A DNA stretch of 64,000 bases from Arthrobacter_E sp044748305 (GCF_044748305.1 NZ_JBIVFT010000001.1:124001-188000), one strand, 5' to 3'. Shown: positions 7,722 to 16,394, numbered from the stretch's first letter. Program-made: numbers and translations. The notes: a model not told the origin generated them from the sequence alone.

Positions 7722-7949
7722 TCAGCCCTCGGATGCCTCGGCTTCCAGCGCGGCCCGGCGCTTCTTCAAGGCCCACCAGGAACCGAAGACGAACACCTGG
7801 GTCACCAGGACCAGCACGATCACTCCGGCGATCCGGTTTCCACCGAGGATCATGAACAGCCCGAGGACGGCCGTGACCAGCCCCAGGAGCGGGAAGAGCA
7901 TGTAGCCCAGGACGAAGAGGATGTCGGAACGCGAGAGAAGGTGCTTCAT
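7722..7949 (-). CDS. Small two-helix membrane protein at the end of the thyA-folA operon
   Basis: 75 residues. Two hydrophobic helices (about 10-33 and 39-61), then a charged tail KKRRAALEAEASEG. A purine-rich AAAGG lies upstream of the ATG, and the gene starts 34 nt after the folA stop, so it is probably co-transcribed. No known family was recognised. Between its stop and asd lies only the asd promoter. Confidence 0.6.
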   Translation of the reverse strand: MKHLLSRSDILFVLGYMLFPLLGLVTAVLGLFMILGGNRIAGVIVLVLVTQVFVFGSWWALKKRRAALEAEASEG

Positions 7950-7983
7950 GAATGCCTTTGCGGGTACGGATCGGATGCGCGCC

Positions 7984-8559
7984 TCAGGCGCGTTCCCAGA
8001 GCGTGAAACGGAAGCGCGTCCCGTTTGAAGATGTCAGCCAGCCATCGGCGCCGTCCGGTGTGGGGGTGGGAGAGACGGCGGTGCGTGTCCACTCGGCCGG
8101 CAGGACGGGCGCGTGCGTGTCGCCGTCGACGTCGGAGTCGATCACGGTGATCACCGCGAAGTCGGTCTCCGGGAGCGCCTGGCGGAAGATCTCCCCGCCG
8201 CCGATCACATAGCGCAGACCGTCCCCGGCCTCGCTGTACGCGGCCTCCAGCGACGGTACGACGACGGCGCCCTCCGCCTCGGGAGTGCCCGCCCAGTCCT
8301 CGCGGCGGGTCACCACGATGTTGGTGCGGCCGGGCAGCGGACGGTACTTGGCGGGGAATGACTCCCAGGTCTTGCGGCCCATGATGACGGGTGTCCCCGC
8401 TGTGACGGTGCTGAAGTGTTTCATGTCCTCGGGCACATGCCAAGGCATGGTGCCGCCGGCGCCGATCACACCACGGGTGGTCTCGGCCCAGACCATGCCG
8501 GTGCCGTGGAGACGCGGCCGGATCTCTTCTGCGAAGGCCGTGGGATCGACGGGGCTCAT
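7984..8559 (-). CDS. folA: Dihydrofolate reductase
   Basis: 191 residues. Reduces dihydrofolate, the by-product of ThyA, with NADPH. The DHFR signature GVIGAGGTMPWHVPEDM is present, with the acidic substrate-binding residue at Asp45, followed by VIMGRKTWESFP and the cofactor loop YVIGGGEIFRQAL. The ATG overlaps the thyA stop by 4 nt (ATGA), which fixes the start and implies translational coupling. The N-terminus is about 20 residues longer than the E. coli enzyme. The trimethoprim-binding core looks ordinary. Confidence 0.93.
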   Translation of the reverse strand: MSPVDPTAFAEEIRPRLHGTGMVWAETTRGVIGAGGTMPWHVPEDMKHFSTVTAGTPVIMGRKTWESFPAKYRPLPGRTNIVVTRREDWAGTPEAEGAVVVPSLEAAYSEAGDGLRYVIGGGEIFRQALPETDFAVITVIDSDVDGDTHAPVLPAEWTRTAVSPTPTPDGADGWLTSSNGTRFRFTLWERA

Positions 8560-9359
8560 ACGGCCACCGGGGCCTTGATGCCGGGATGGTGCTGGTAGTC
8601 CACGACCTCGAAGTCCGCGAAGTCGTAGTCGAAGATGCTTTCCGGCTTCCGTGCGATGTGCAGGGTCGCGGACGGCAGCGCGTCCCGGCTGAGCTGGAGT
8701 TCGACCTGTTCCACGTGGTTGTCGTAGACATGGCAATCACCGCCGGTCCAGACGAAGTCGCCGGCTTCCAGATCCAGCTGCTGCGCGATCATGTGTGTCA
8801 GCAGGGCGTAGGAGGCGATGTTGAACGGCACGCCGAGGAACATGTCCGCGGAGCGCTGGTAGAGCTGGCAGGACAGCTTGCCGTCTGCGACGTAGAACTG
8901 GAAGAAGGCGTGGCACGGAGGCAGCGCCATGTCCGAGATCTCCGCGACGTTCCAGGCGGAGACGATGTGACGGCGGGAGTCCGGATTGCTTGCGAGATTC
9001 CGCATGAGCTCGGCGATCTGATCGATGTGGCCGCCGTCCGGAGTCGGCCAGGAGCGCCACTGAACGCCGTACACGGGCCCGAGCTCCCCGGCGTCGTCGG
9101 CCCACTCGTCCCAGATGGAGACGCCGTTCTCTTGCAGCCAGCGCACATTCGAGTCGCCGCGGAGGAACCAGAGCAGTTCCAGGGCCACCGACTTGAAGTG
9201 CACGCGCTTGGTGGTGATCAAGGGGAATCCCTCGGCCAGATCGAAGCGGATCTGGCGCCCGAAGACGCTACGCGTCCCTGTCCCCGTCCGGTCCGATTTG
9301 TGCGTGCCATTCTCCAGGACGTCGCGCAGCAGGTCCTCATAAGGAGTGGGGATGCTCAT
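8556..9359 (-). CDS. thyA: Thymidylate synthase
   Basis: 267 residues, the normal ThyA length. Converts dUMP to dTMP using methylene-tetrahydrofolate. The catalytic Cys149 is in MALPPCHAFFQFYV. The dUMP-binding arginines (DSRRHIVSAWN), RSADMFLGVPFNIASYA and the C-terminal HPGIKAPVAV are all present. The ATG overlaps the gntR stop by 4 nt, so thyA can be read from the operon message. A TAGACT -10 box 6 nt upstream of the ATG, inside the gntR 3' end, also allows leaderless transcription of thyA-folA alone. Confidence 0.96.
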   Translation of the reverse strand: MSIPTPYEDLLRDVLENGTHKSDRTGTGTRSVFGRQIRFDLAEGFPLITTKRVHFKSVALELLWFLRGDSNVRWLQENGVSIWDEWADDAGELGPVYGVQWRSWPTPDGGHIDQIAELMRNLASNPDSRRHIVSAWNVAEISDMALPPCHAFFQFYVADGKLSCQLYQRSADMFLGVPFNIASYALLTHMIAQQLDLEAGDFVWTGGDCHVYDNHVEQVELQLSRDALPSATLHIARKPESIFDYDFADFEVVDYQHHPGIKAPVAV

Positions 9360-9736
9360 GGCTCCAGTCTAGTGCGGATCACCGACGAGATCTCTTCGAA
9401 GCCCACCCCGTAGGCTCTGCTGAGGTCCACCAGGCGTTCGACGGCGTCGCCGAGCTCGGGCGGAAGACCACCGTGGGGCATCGGGGTGTCCGCGGGGGCG
9501 ACGACAGTGCTTCCTGAGCGACGGGCGGTGCGTATCAACCCGGCGGCTTCGAGCTCCCGGTAGGCGCGGGCGACCGTCCCGGCGGCGAGTCCGAGGTCGC
9601 CGGCCAATGCGCGGACGGTGGGGAGCCGCGCTCCATCCGGCAGTTCCCCGCTGCGGATCATGGCTTCGAACTGAGCCCTCACCTGCTCGAACGGCGGCAC
9701 CGGAGAATCGAGTCGGACCGCGACGGTGGAATTCAT
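9356..9736 (-). CDS. GntR-family regulator, YtrA type
   Basis: 126 residues. The N-terminal winged helix shows the GntR pattern FEQVRAQFEAMIRSGEL, RLPTVRALAGDLGLAAGTVARAYRELEAAGLI, then RRSGSTVV. Only about 45 residues follow, far too few for a FadR or HutC ligand domain. This short form is the YtrA subfamily, which usually represses its own operon together with membrane or ABC transport genes. It overlaps the membrane gene upstream and thyA downstream by 4 nt each. The likely operator is the 26-bp palindrome in front of the first gene (11314-11339). Confidence 0.88.
   Translation of the reverse strand: MNSTVAVRLDSPVPPFEQVRAQFEAMIRSGELPDGARLPTVRALAGDLGLAAGTVARAYRELEAAGLIRTARRSGSTVVAPADTPMPHGGLPPELGDAVERLVDLSRAYGVGFEEISSVIRTRLEP
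9366..9371 (-). promoter_or_regulatory. Internal -10 box for thyA-folA
   Basis: Minus-strand TAGACT, 6 nt before the thyA start. GGAGCC between box and ATG could also act as a ribosome site. It would uncouple thyA-folA from the gntR-controlled promoter. Confidence 0.5.
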
Positions 9737-11298
9737 GCGCGCTGCGGCTCCAGGTCCGGGGACATCTTCTTCCGGGGCGCCGGGTCCACACCGCTGAGCG
9801 CCCAGAGCAGCACGGCCAGCAAGAGCATCAGGGGACTGACGAAGCCCATGACATTGACGATCACGATACTCCGCCCTCCCTCCTCATAGCCGTCGCTGAT
9901 CCGGACCGGCAGTAGGAGCTGGAACAGGAGGAGGGCCGAGAGGCCGAGCAGGATCGATCCGGTCCAGAGGGCCATCCGCTGCCACCGTTCCTGGAGGAGA
10001 CCGGCCGGCTCCGATGCAGGGAGCGCCGCCTGGAGCGTATGGCGTGCTGTCATCCGGGCTGCGAGAAGTGCCGAGCCGAGAAGTGCCAGAATACTGACTC
10101 CGACCACGACCGTGGAGGCGGTGGCCCTCTCGTTGTGAGGACCTTCGTTCGAGAGGGTGGTCCAGAAGGCGCCGGCCAGAGTGAAGAGACTCGTGAATCC
10201 GCAGAGGAGTGCGGTGGCCAGGGTGCTGCGCCGAGGGAGCGGCATGCGGACGGGCCCGGCATCCTCAACTCGTGGGATCCGGGTCGCGCACCAGCAGTTC
10301 CACAGCAGATGGAGCACCCCCGCCCCGGCCAGGATGATCGCCTGCTGCAGCCCGGAGCCGCTCAGGAGGAGGCTGCCGCTCAGCGCCAGCGCTGTGAGAA
10401 TGCCGAGGGGGACGGCAGGGAGCACTGCGAGACGGTGCCAACGCAGGGCCGGATCACTGGGCGTCTGGCGCTCGGCTGTCCGCGAGGCCGCGGGCCAGCG
10501 CCACATGACGATCAGCACGAGAAGGTTGAACGCCCCTCCCACGTTGATGCCGGTGCCCGACGCCTGGCCGGGCAACGGCAGCAGATTGAGCCCGGTGGCG
10601 ATGGCAGCCAGGCCTGAGGCGATGGTGGCGGAGGTGCGCAGCAGCCGGTTCATGGAGAGCGTCCGCAGTACAGCGTTCTCCTCGGGGCCGAGCCCCGTGA
10701 GCTGTCGGCGGTGGGCGATCAACAGAAGCACCGCTACGGTTCCGGTCGCCAGGGCCAGCCAGGCACTGCCTAGCCAAGCGGCCGTCACGGCGCCGGGCAG
10801 CAGGCCGGGAGCGGGCACTGCGGAGGGTGAGGGGTTCTCTCCGGCCGGCATGCCGGCAAGCCCGACGATGGAAAGGATCAGGCCGAGGCTCACCAGGAAG
10901 ACAAGCGCGGTGACGACGGCGAGCCTTCGAGGAAGGAAGTCCTGGACCGTGCGTCGTTGCACTTCCGCGATCCGTACCGTGCGACGGTCCCCGGGGTAAC
11001 TCAGCTGGCCGAGCGCGTGGATGCCGAGGACCAGGATGACAGGCAGGAAAAGCGCCCATGGTGAGGTGAGCGGGTCGGAGGCGCCCGAGGGGAGGCGGCC
11101 GAACGACGACGCCGGCTGCAAAGAACTCGCCATCCAGCCCAGGACGCCGACCGTGAGGGAGTGTTTGGCCGCCGTCGTCGTACTGGTTCCTTCCCGTCCG
11201 TCCGAGGCGAGGTAGCGGAGCACGAGGAACACGATGGCGGCACCGGCCAGCGCCATCCCGAAGGGAACATAGTTTGCGAACTGCTGTGAGATGTTCAT
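9733..11298 (-). CDS. Large multi-spanning membrane protein, first gene of the gntR-thyA-folA operon
   Basis: 521 residues with roughly a dozen hydrophobic segments spread over the whole length (for example MALAGAAIVFLVLRYL, LAVVTALVFLVSLGLILSIVGL, MALWTGSILLGLSALLLFQLLL). No ATPase, transporter signature or catalytic motif was recognised. Membrane proteins often accompany YtrA-type regulators. The ATG at 11298 is chosen for its GAGGGGG ribosome site 4 nt upstream. A start further out would run through the operator palindrome. Its stop overlaps the gntR start. Confidence 0.6.
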   Translation of the reverse strand: MNISQQFANYVPFGMALAGAAIVFLVLRYLASDGREGTSTTTAAKHSLTVGVLGWMASSLQPASSFGRLPSGASDPLTSPWALFLPVILVLGIHALGQLSYPGDRRTVRIAEVQRRTVQDFLPRRLAVVTALVFLVSLGLILSIVGLAGMPAGENPSPSAVPAPGLLPGAVTAAWLGSAWLALATGTVAVLLLIAHRRQLTGLGPEENAVLRTLSMNRLLRTSATIASGLAAIATGLNLLPLPGQASGTGINVGGAFNLLVLIVMWRWPAASRTAERQTPSDPALRWHRLAVLPAVPLGILTALALSGSLLLSGSGLQQAIILAGAGVLHLLWNCWCATRIPRVEDAGPVRMPLPRRSTLATALLCGFTSLFTLAGAFWTTLSNEGPHNERATASTVVVGVSILALLGSALLAARMTARHTLQAALPASEPAGLLQERWQRMALWTGSILLGLSALLLFQLLLPVRISDGYEEGGRSIVIVNVMGFVSPLMLLLAVLLWALSGVDPAPRKKMSPDLEPQRA

Positions 11299-11313
11299 CG
11301 GACCCCCTCGGAG

Positions 11314-11339
11314 TTTTGTATCAAGTGTTTGATACAAAA
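11314..11339. promoter_or_regulatory. Palindromic operator, probable binding site of the GntR/YtrA regulator
   Basis: Arms TTTTGTATCAA (11314-11324) and TTGATACAAAA (11329-11339) are perfect complements around GTGT. The site lies just upstream of the ribosome site of the operon's first gene. On the minus strand a TTGACG at 11347-11352 could be the -35 box, so the palindrome would cover the -10 region and transcription start. YtrA-type regulators bind such AT-rich inverted repeats at their own promoter. Confidence 0.75.
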
Positions 11340-11365
11340 ATCGCTTCGTCAAGAGGGAACGCACA

Positions 11366-11424
11366 ACGCGGGGTCACTTCGGGCCCAATCCAAGCATCGG
11401 ATTGGGCCCGAAGTGACCCCGCGT
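11366..11424. repeat. Long perfect palindrome (26-bp arms, 7-nt loop), probable terminator
   Basis: 11366-11391 and 11399-11424 are exact reverse complements. It lies 15 nt beyond the stop of the 11440 gene (end of the ppk operon) and before the operator of the next operon on the same strand. The stem is GC-rich with no T-tract. Confidence 0.85.
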
Positions 11425-11439
11425 CGGGGAAGGAAGGAA

Positions 11440-12060
11440 TCAGAGGGCGGCCGCGTCGAAAAGGGCTGCGACCTCGGCCGGGCCCAGCCCGCTGACCGGG
11501 TCCGCCGGGCCGTCCTCGGTGATCCCGGCGAACTCCCAGCCCTCGCCGTCGCGTCGCAGCTGATAGGAGCTCAGTCGCTCCAAGGTGGCGACGGAGACCG
11601 TGGCGGTGCTGTCCGGCGACTCCTCGGCGTGCTGGTGCAGGATGGAGACGGCCACCTGGGACGCCGTCAGTTCCTCGGGAAGGGGAGTGGCGAACCAGGT
11701 GCTGAAGATCCCGGGCTGGAGCAGCAGCCGCAGTTCCTTCTGCTCCACGAGCACCACCTTCGCGTTCTCCCCATCTGCGGTGCCGACCTCCACGGTGATC
11801 CACAGGCGTCCGTCGCCCAGCGTCTGGGCGAGGAGGGAGGCGGCGCCGCTGACGCCGAGGCCGTCCTCCTCGGGCTGGACGAAGCCACGGGCTGCAAGAG
11901 CCGACAGGCCCACATTGGCCAGTTCCTCGTCCCCGGCCCAGTCACCGGCGCCGAGAGCGTCGACCGAGCGCGCATGGCCGGGCCCTTCAAAGCTGTTCAG
12001 CAGGAATGCCAGCTCGGCGATTCCGAAACCCACGGGCTCCGGGTTGGTGTTCTCAGTCAT
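11440..12060 (-). CDS. Conserved-looking soluble protein, unknown function
   Basis: 206 residues, acidic, with no signal peptide or membrane segment. The N-terminal half (FGIAELAFLLNSFEG, LSALAARGFV) looks helical, and a beta-rich part follows (LWITVEVGTADGENAKVVLVEQKELRLLLQ). I do not recognise the family; a loose resemblance to type VII secretion-associated (EspG-like) proteins is possible but weak. It follows mutT1 by 24 nt and is probably the last gene of the ppk-mutT1 operon. AAGGA lies 9-10 nt before the ATG. Confidence 0.6.
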   Translation of the reverse strand: MTENTNPEPVGFGIAELAFLLNSFEGPGHARSVDALGAGDWAGDEELANVGLSALAARGFVQPEEDGLGVSGAASLLAQTLGDGRLWITVEVGTADGENAKVVLVEQKELRLLLQPGIFSTWFATPLPEELTASQVAVSILHQHAEESPDSTATVSVATLERLSSYQLRRDGEGWEFAGITEDGPADPVSGLGPAEVAALFDAAAL

Positions 12061-12084
12061 CCTTCTAATTCCTTCAGCTCGTCG

Positions 12085-13062
12085 TCAGTCGTCGTAGGGC
12101 CGGTACTGTTCCACGGACACCACGGTGGGCCGGGAACCCCCGGTCACCTGGAGCACGAGCACCTCGCCCGGCGTCAGGTACGGATCGGCGGTGGGCAGCC
12201 GGCCCGTCAAGGTGGTGTTCAGATGCGTGGAGATCTGTCGCAGAATCGTCGGCAGCGTGGGCCGGTGCACGCAGACCGCGGCGGGAACGCCCTTGTCGAA
12301 GACGGCTTCGAAGGCCGCGGCCGTCTTGCGCGGCTTCCGTTCGTGACTGTGCTCGGTGAGAGCATCCACGAGCTTCACTTTGACCTTGTTCGCCTTCACA
12401 TACGGCGCGATCGTGGAGATGCACCGTTTCCACGGGCTGCTCACGATCCGCTCCGGACGCCAGACACCCAGCAGGCCTTTGACCGCCTGGGCCTGCCGGA
12501 GCCCTGAGGCCGCGAGTGTGCGGTCACCCTCGCCCTTGGTCCAGGAGGCTCTGGGCTTGGCCTTGGCATGACGGACGACCACGAGTGGCCAGGTGTCCAG
12601 CAGCTCGTCCTCGTAGGTGGACACCAGAGCGGCGAGAGGTTCCCGGTCCGAGGTGTTGCTCAGCAGTTCCGCCGCGCGGGACGGCGTGCACCACAGCAGG
12701 CTGTCGACTTCCTTGCCGTCCTGACGGACCCGGGCGTTCTGCGCGTTGATCGCCCAGTAGTGAACCACCTTCAGCCCTGCCGACACCCGGTAGTGGATGC
12801 TCGGCAAGGGAATGCCGAGCCCCGCCCGCAGACTGATCTCTTCGAAGATCTCCCGTGAGGCGCACTCGGGGATGGTCTCTCCCGGGTCGAGCTTGCCCTT
12901 CGGCCAGGACCAGTCGTCGTAGCGGGGGCGGTGGATCAGCAGGACCTCCAGCTCGCCCCGGTTGATCCGCCAGGGCAGACCTCCGGCCGCGACGACGGCG
13001 ACCTTCTCGCCCGGGTGTTCACTCTGATCGGCGGTGGGGGAGTCCGCGCGTTCGTGCGGCAT
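12085..13062 (-). CDS. mutT1: Nudix hydrolase fused to a histidine phosphatase domain (MutT1-like)
   Basis: 325 residues. The N-terminal Nudix domain has the box GKLDPGETIPECASREIFEE, which matches GX5EX7REUXEE, but the expected Gly of the EEXGU end is Ser. The C-terminal histidine-phosphatase domain begins WPLVVVRHAKAKPRASW (catalytic RHA). This two-domain layout and position next to ppk match mycobacterial MutT1 (Rv2985 beside ppk1), which hydrolyses 8-oxo-GTP/dGTP and diadenosine polyphosphates. The ATG is fixed by a 1-nt overlap with the ppk stop (TGATG). Confidence 0.88.
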   Translation of the reverse strand: MPHERADSPTADQSEHPGEKVAVVAAGGLPWRINRGELEVLLIHRPRYDDWSWPKGKLDPGETIPECASREIFEEISLRAGLGIPLPSIHYRVSAGLKVVHYWAINAQNARVRQDGKEVDSLLWCTPSRAAELLSNTSDREPLAALVSTYEDELLDTWPLVVVRHAKAKPRASWTKGEGDRTLAASGLRQAQAVKGLLGVWRPERIVSSPWKRCISTIAPYVKANKVKVKLVDALTEHSHERKPRKTAAAFEAVFDKGVPAAVCVHRPTLPTILRQISTHLNTTLTGRLPTADPYLTPGEVLVLQVTGGSRPTVVSVEQYRPYDD

Positions 13063-15308
13063 CAGCGGAGGGACCCGGAGCTGCGCTGGCGCGAGCGCGA
13101 GGCCAGGAGCCAGGACTGGACGTCGAGCAGCGGCGTTCCGTCTTCCGCCTTGTGGTGGCGTTCCCATTCGCCCTCGTCATCCAGGTGCCAGCTCGCCGTC
13201 CCGGGATCCACATAGCGGTTCATCAGGCTGATGAGGTCCTGGATGTCGTCCTGGTTGCTCAGCTGGACCAGGGCTTCGACCCGGCGGTCCAGATTCCGGT
13301 GCATCATGTCCGCAGAACCGATGAAGACCACGGGGTCGCCGTCGTTGGCGAAGGTGAAGACGCGGGAGTGCTCCAGGAAGCGCCCCAGCACGGAACGCAC
13401 CGTGATGTTCTCGCTCAGGCCCGGGACGCCGGGACGCAAGGAGCAGATGCCACGCACGATCACGTTGACCTCGACGCCGGCCTGGGAGGCCCGGTACAAG
13501 GAGTCGATGATCGCCTCATCCACCATGGAGTTGACCTTGATCTGCACCTTGGCCGCCTTGCCTGCGCGGGCATTGCGGATCTCCTGATCGATCCGCTCGA
13601 TCAGACCGCTGCGCACGGAACGCGGGGCCACCAGCAGCCGCTTGAAGGTGGACTTCGGAGCGTAGCCGGAGAGCTGGTTGAACAGCTTGGACAGATCCTC
13701 GCCCACCTGATGATTCGCGGTCAGCAGGCCGAGGTCCTCGTAGTAGCGGGCCGTGCGGGGGTGGTAGTTGCCCGTGCCGATGTGGCAGTAGCGGCGGATG
13801 CCGTCCGACTCCTGCCGGACCACCAGGGACAGCTTGCAGTGCGTCTTCAGACCCACGATGCCGTACACCACGTGCACGCCGGCCTGCTCCAGCTTGCGGG
13901 CCCAGGAGATGTTGGCCACCTCGTCGAAACGGGCCTTGATCTCCACCAGAGCCAGGACCTGCTTACCGGCCTCGGCCGCGTCGATCAGGGCGTCCACGAT
14001 CGGGGAGTCGCCACTGGTGCGGTACAGGGTCTGCTTGATGGCCTGCACCTTCGGATCCGCTGCCGCCTGTTCCAGGAATGCCTGAACCGAGGTGGAGAAG
14101 GAATCGTACGGGTGATGCAGGAGGATGTCCCGGCGGCGCATGGCGGCGAACACGTTCGCGGCCTTTGAAGTCTCCGACTCGTTGAGGTAGCGCGAGGTGT
14201 GCGGGACCTGCTTGGGGTAATGCAGATCGGCGCGGTCGATTCCGGCGATGACGGACAGGCCGCGCAGATCGAGGGGTGCCGGAACGGCGACCACTTCGGA
14301 CTCGTCGATGTTCAGTTCGCGGACCAGGAGGTCCCGTACCGCGGGATTGATATCGGTGGTCACTTCGAGACGCACCGGTGGGCCGAAACGACGCCGGAGG
14401 AGTTCCTTCTCCAGGGCCTGGAGGAGGTTCTCGGCATCGTCCTCCTCCACCTCCACGTCCTCGTTACGGGTGACGCGGAAGGTGTGGTGCTCCACGACCT
14501 CCATGCCCGGGAAGAGCTGGTCCAGATGGACGGCGATGACTTCTTCAAGGGTGATGAAACGGGCCACCCGGCCGGGTACGGCTCCGGCGCGCGGGCCGTC
14601 GACGGCGATCAGGCGCGGCAGCTGGTCCGGCACCTTGACGCGGGCGAACAGTTCCTTGCGGGTCACGGGGTTGCGGACCACGACGGCGAGGTTCAGGGAC
14701 AGCCCGGAGATGTACGGGAAGGGGTGTGCGGGATCCACCGCCAGCGGGGTGAGGATCGGGAACACCTTCTCCGTGAAGAGGGTGCTCACCCGGTGCTGGG
14801 CCTCCTGATCCAGTTCGGACCAGTGCATGAGGTGGATGTGCTCGTAGGCCAGGCCCGGACGGACCTGCTCAGCGAAGACCCGGGCATGGCGTTCCTGCAG
14901 CGTGCGTGCGGCATCGCTGATCTGTTCCAGTACCTCCACGGGGCTCAGACCCGCGGGGGAGGGGACGGCCAGGCCCGTGGCGATGCGGCGCTTGAGGCCG
15001 GCCACACGGACCATGAAGAACTCGTCCAGATTGGACGCGAAGATGGAGAGGAAATTGACCCTCTCGAGAAGGAACAGGTCCGGATCCTCGGCCAGCTCGA
15101 GGACCCTGGCGTTGAATTTCAGCCAGGACAGCTCGCGGTCCAGGAAACGGTCCGGACTGATGTCACCCTCGGGCAGCAGGCTCGGCTCCTCGAACTCAGG
15201 AAGCTCGATCCGGTCCTGGGTGGCCCGTGCGGCGTTGACCTCGGACGAGCCGATGCGGGAAGGGGTTCTGCCCATGGTCCCGGTGGAAGCCCCATTGTCG
15301 CTGCTCAT
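13062..15308 (-). CDS. ppk: Polyphosphate kinase 1
   Basis: 748 residues, the typical PPK1 length. Reversibly transfers the gamma phosphate of ATP to polyphosphate. PPK N-terminal (RFLDRELSWLKFNARVLELAED), middle and two phospholipase-D-like C-terminal domains are visible, with KQTLYRTSGDSPIVDALI and RRYCHIGTGNYHPRTARYY; the latter carries the phosphorylated His. The ATG has an AGGAG ribosome site 7 nt upstream. It heads the operon ppk-mutT1-11440 gene. A link between polyphosphate synthesis and nucleotide clean-up is suggested by the conserved neighbourhood. Confidence 0.95.
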   Translation of the reverse strand: MSSDNGASTGTMGRTPSRIGSSEVNAARATQDRIELPEFEEPSLLPEGDISPDRFLDRELSWLKFNARVLELAEDPDLFLLERVNFLSIFASNLDEFFMVRVAGLKRRIATGLAVPSPAGLSPVEVLEQISDAARTLQERHARVFAEQVRPGLAYEHIHLMHWSELDQEAQHRVSTLFTEKVFPILTPLAVDPAHPFPYISGLSLNLAVVVRNPVTRKELFARVKVPDQLPRLIAVDGPRAGAVPGRVARFITLEEVIAVHLDQLFPGMEVVEHHTFRVTRNEDVEVEEDDAENLLQALEKELLRRRFGPPVRLEVTTDINPAVRDLLVRELNIDESEVVAVPAPLDLRGLSVIAGIDRADLHYPKQVPHTSRYLNESETSKAANVFAAMRRRDILLHHPYDSFSTSVQAFLEQAAADPKVQAIKQTLYRTSGDSPIVDALIDAAEAGKQVLALVEIKARFDEVANISWARKLEQAGVHVVYGIVGLKTHCKLSLVVRQESDGIRRYCHIGTGNYHPRTARYYEDLGLLTANHQVGEDLSKLFNQLSGYAPKSTFKRLLVAPRSVRSGLIERIDQEIRNARAGKAAKVQIKVNSMVDEAIIDSLYRASQAGVEVNVIVRGICSLRPGVPGLSENITVRSVLGRFLEHSRVFTFANDGDPVVFIGSADMMHRNLDRRVEALVQLSNQDDIQDLISLMNRYVDPGTASWHLDDEGEWERHHKAEDGTPLLDVQSWLLASRSRQRSSGSLR

Positions 15309-15362
15309 GCCACACTCCTAACGCTGCAGTCGATCAACCTCAACCTTACAGAACGGAAGGGG

Positions 15363-16346
15363 TCAGTTCGCCGGGTTTTTCCGGTACATGACGTCGCTGT
15401 CCCAATGGGCGAATCCCAGGCTTTCGTAGAGGCGCACCGCGGGGGTGTTGTCGGCCTCCGTGTAAAGCAGCACGGTCCTGGCGCCATGCTGCCGCAGGTA
15501 CTCGATGCCCTTGCGGGTGAGGGTCTTTCCGAGGCCTTTCCCCTGGGAGCTTGGCACGATCCCGACCACGTAGACCTCGCCCTGGGCGGGGTGCCCAGCG
15601 AGCGCGGGCTGCATCTTGGTCCAATGGAAGCCTGCGATCCGGTCCTCGGCATCGACGGCGAGGAGGAACCCCTCCGGGTCGAACCACGGCTCCGCCATGC
15701 GTTCCCGCAGATCGCTGAGGGTCATGCCGCCTTGCTCCGGGTGATGAGCGAAAGCCGCCGCGTTGGCCGCGAGCCACGCGTCCTCGTCCTGGCCCGGCAC
15801 GAAGCTCCGGATGCGGTGGCCCGGCGGAAGACCGTCGTCGTCGGACGCTCCCGTGGCAGGCGAACTGAGCCGCATGCGCCAGAGCTCCCGGACCTTGGTG
15901 AATCCGAACTGCTGTGCAAGATCCTCAGCCGCCGCGGAATCGCCGTGGGACCATGCCTGGACGCCGTCCAGGGTTCCCTGGGCGTCCTGGAGATCGGTGG
16001 CGAGACGGAGACCCACGCCGATGTTCCGGTAGGAGGGGTGCACGGCCATTTCGAGCACGGACTCCGCCTCGCTGCGGGTCAGCACCGCGAAACCCGCCAA
16101 GCCGGATTCAGCGGGCGTCGGATCCTGCGTGAAGGGGTCTTCCGGCGCATAGACCGCATGGACCAGGACCTCCTGGCCGGCGTTGCCTCCCGTGCGCAAC
16201 CCGATGACGGACTGTTCGGACACGGGCGGCGTCCCATCCGCGGATTCAGCCGCGGCGAGGAGAGCCTGCGCTTCCCCGAGCACCGGGCCGTCGAGGGGCG
16301 CGGTGAGGCGATGGACCGGCCAGTGGGACGCGTTCGCGCTAGTCAT
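15363..16346 (-). CDS. mshD: Mycothiol synthase
   Basis: 327 residues, two tandem GNAT domains. MshD acetylates Cys-GlcN-Ins with acetyl-CoA, the last step of mycothiol synthesis, and is restricted to actinobacteria. The C-terminal active domain has the acetyl-CoA loop VVGIVPSSQGKGLGKTLTRKG and the ending YESLGFAHWDSDVMYRK; the N-terminal copy (VHPSYRNIGVGLRLA) has a degenerate loop, as in the known structure. TAGGCT 7 nt before the ATG indicates leaderless transcription. It sits next to glnR, as in mycobacteria (Rv0819/Rv0818). Confidence 0.93.
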   Translation of the reverse strand: MTSANASHWPVHRLTAPLDGPVLGEAQALLAAAESADGTPPVSEQSVIGLRTGGNAGQEVLVHAVYAPEDPFTQDPTPAESGLAGFAVLTRSEAESVLEMAVHPSYRNIGVGLRLATDLQDAQGTLDGVQAWSHGDSAAAEDLAQQFGFTKVRELWRMRLSSPATGASDDDGLPPGHRIRSFVPGQDEDAWLAANAAAFAHHPEQGGMTLSDLRERMAEPWFDPEGFLLAVDAEDRIAGFHWTKMQPALAGHPAQGEVYVVGIVPSSQGKGLGKTLTRKGIEYLRQHGARTVLLYTEADNTPAVRLYESLGFAHWDSDVMYRKNPAN

Positions 16347-16353
16347 GGCACAC

Positions 16354-16359
16354 AGCCTA
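16354..16359 (-). promoter_or_regulatory. -10 box of a leaderless mshD promoter
   Basis: Minus-strand TAGGCT, the same hexamer as at hadA, 7 nt before the ATG. No ribosome-binding site. Confidence 0.6.
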
Positions 16360-16394
16360 GTCGGGGCGGGCGACGAGGGGCACCGCCCGGGGCT

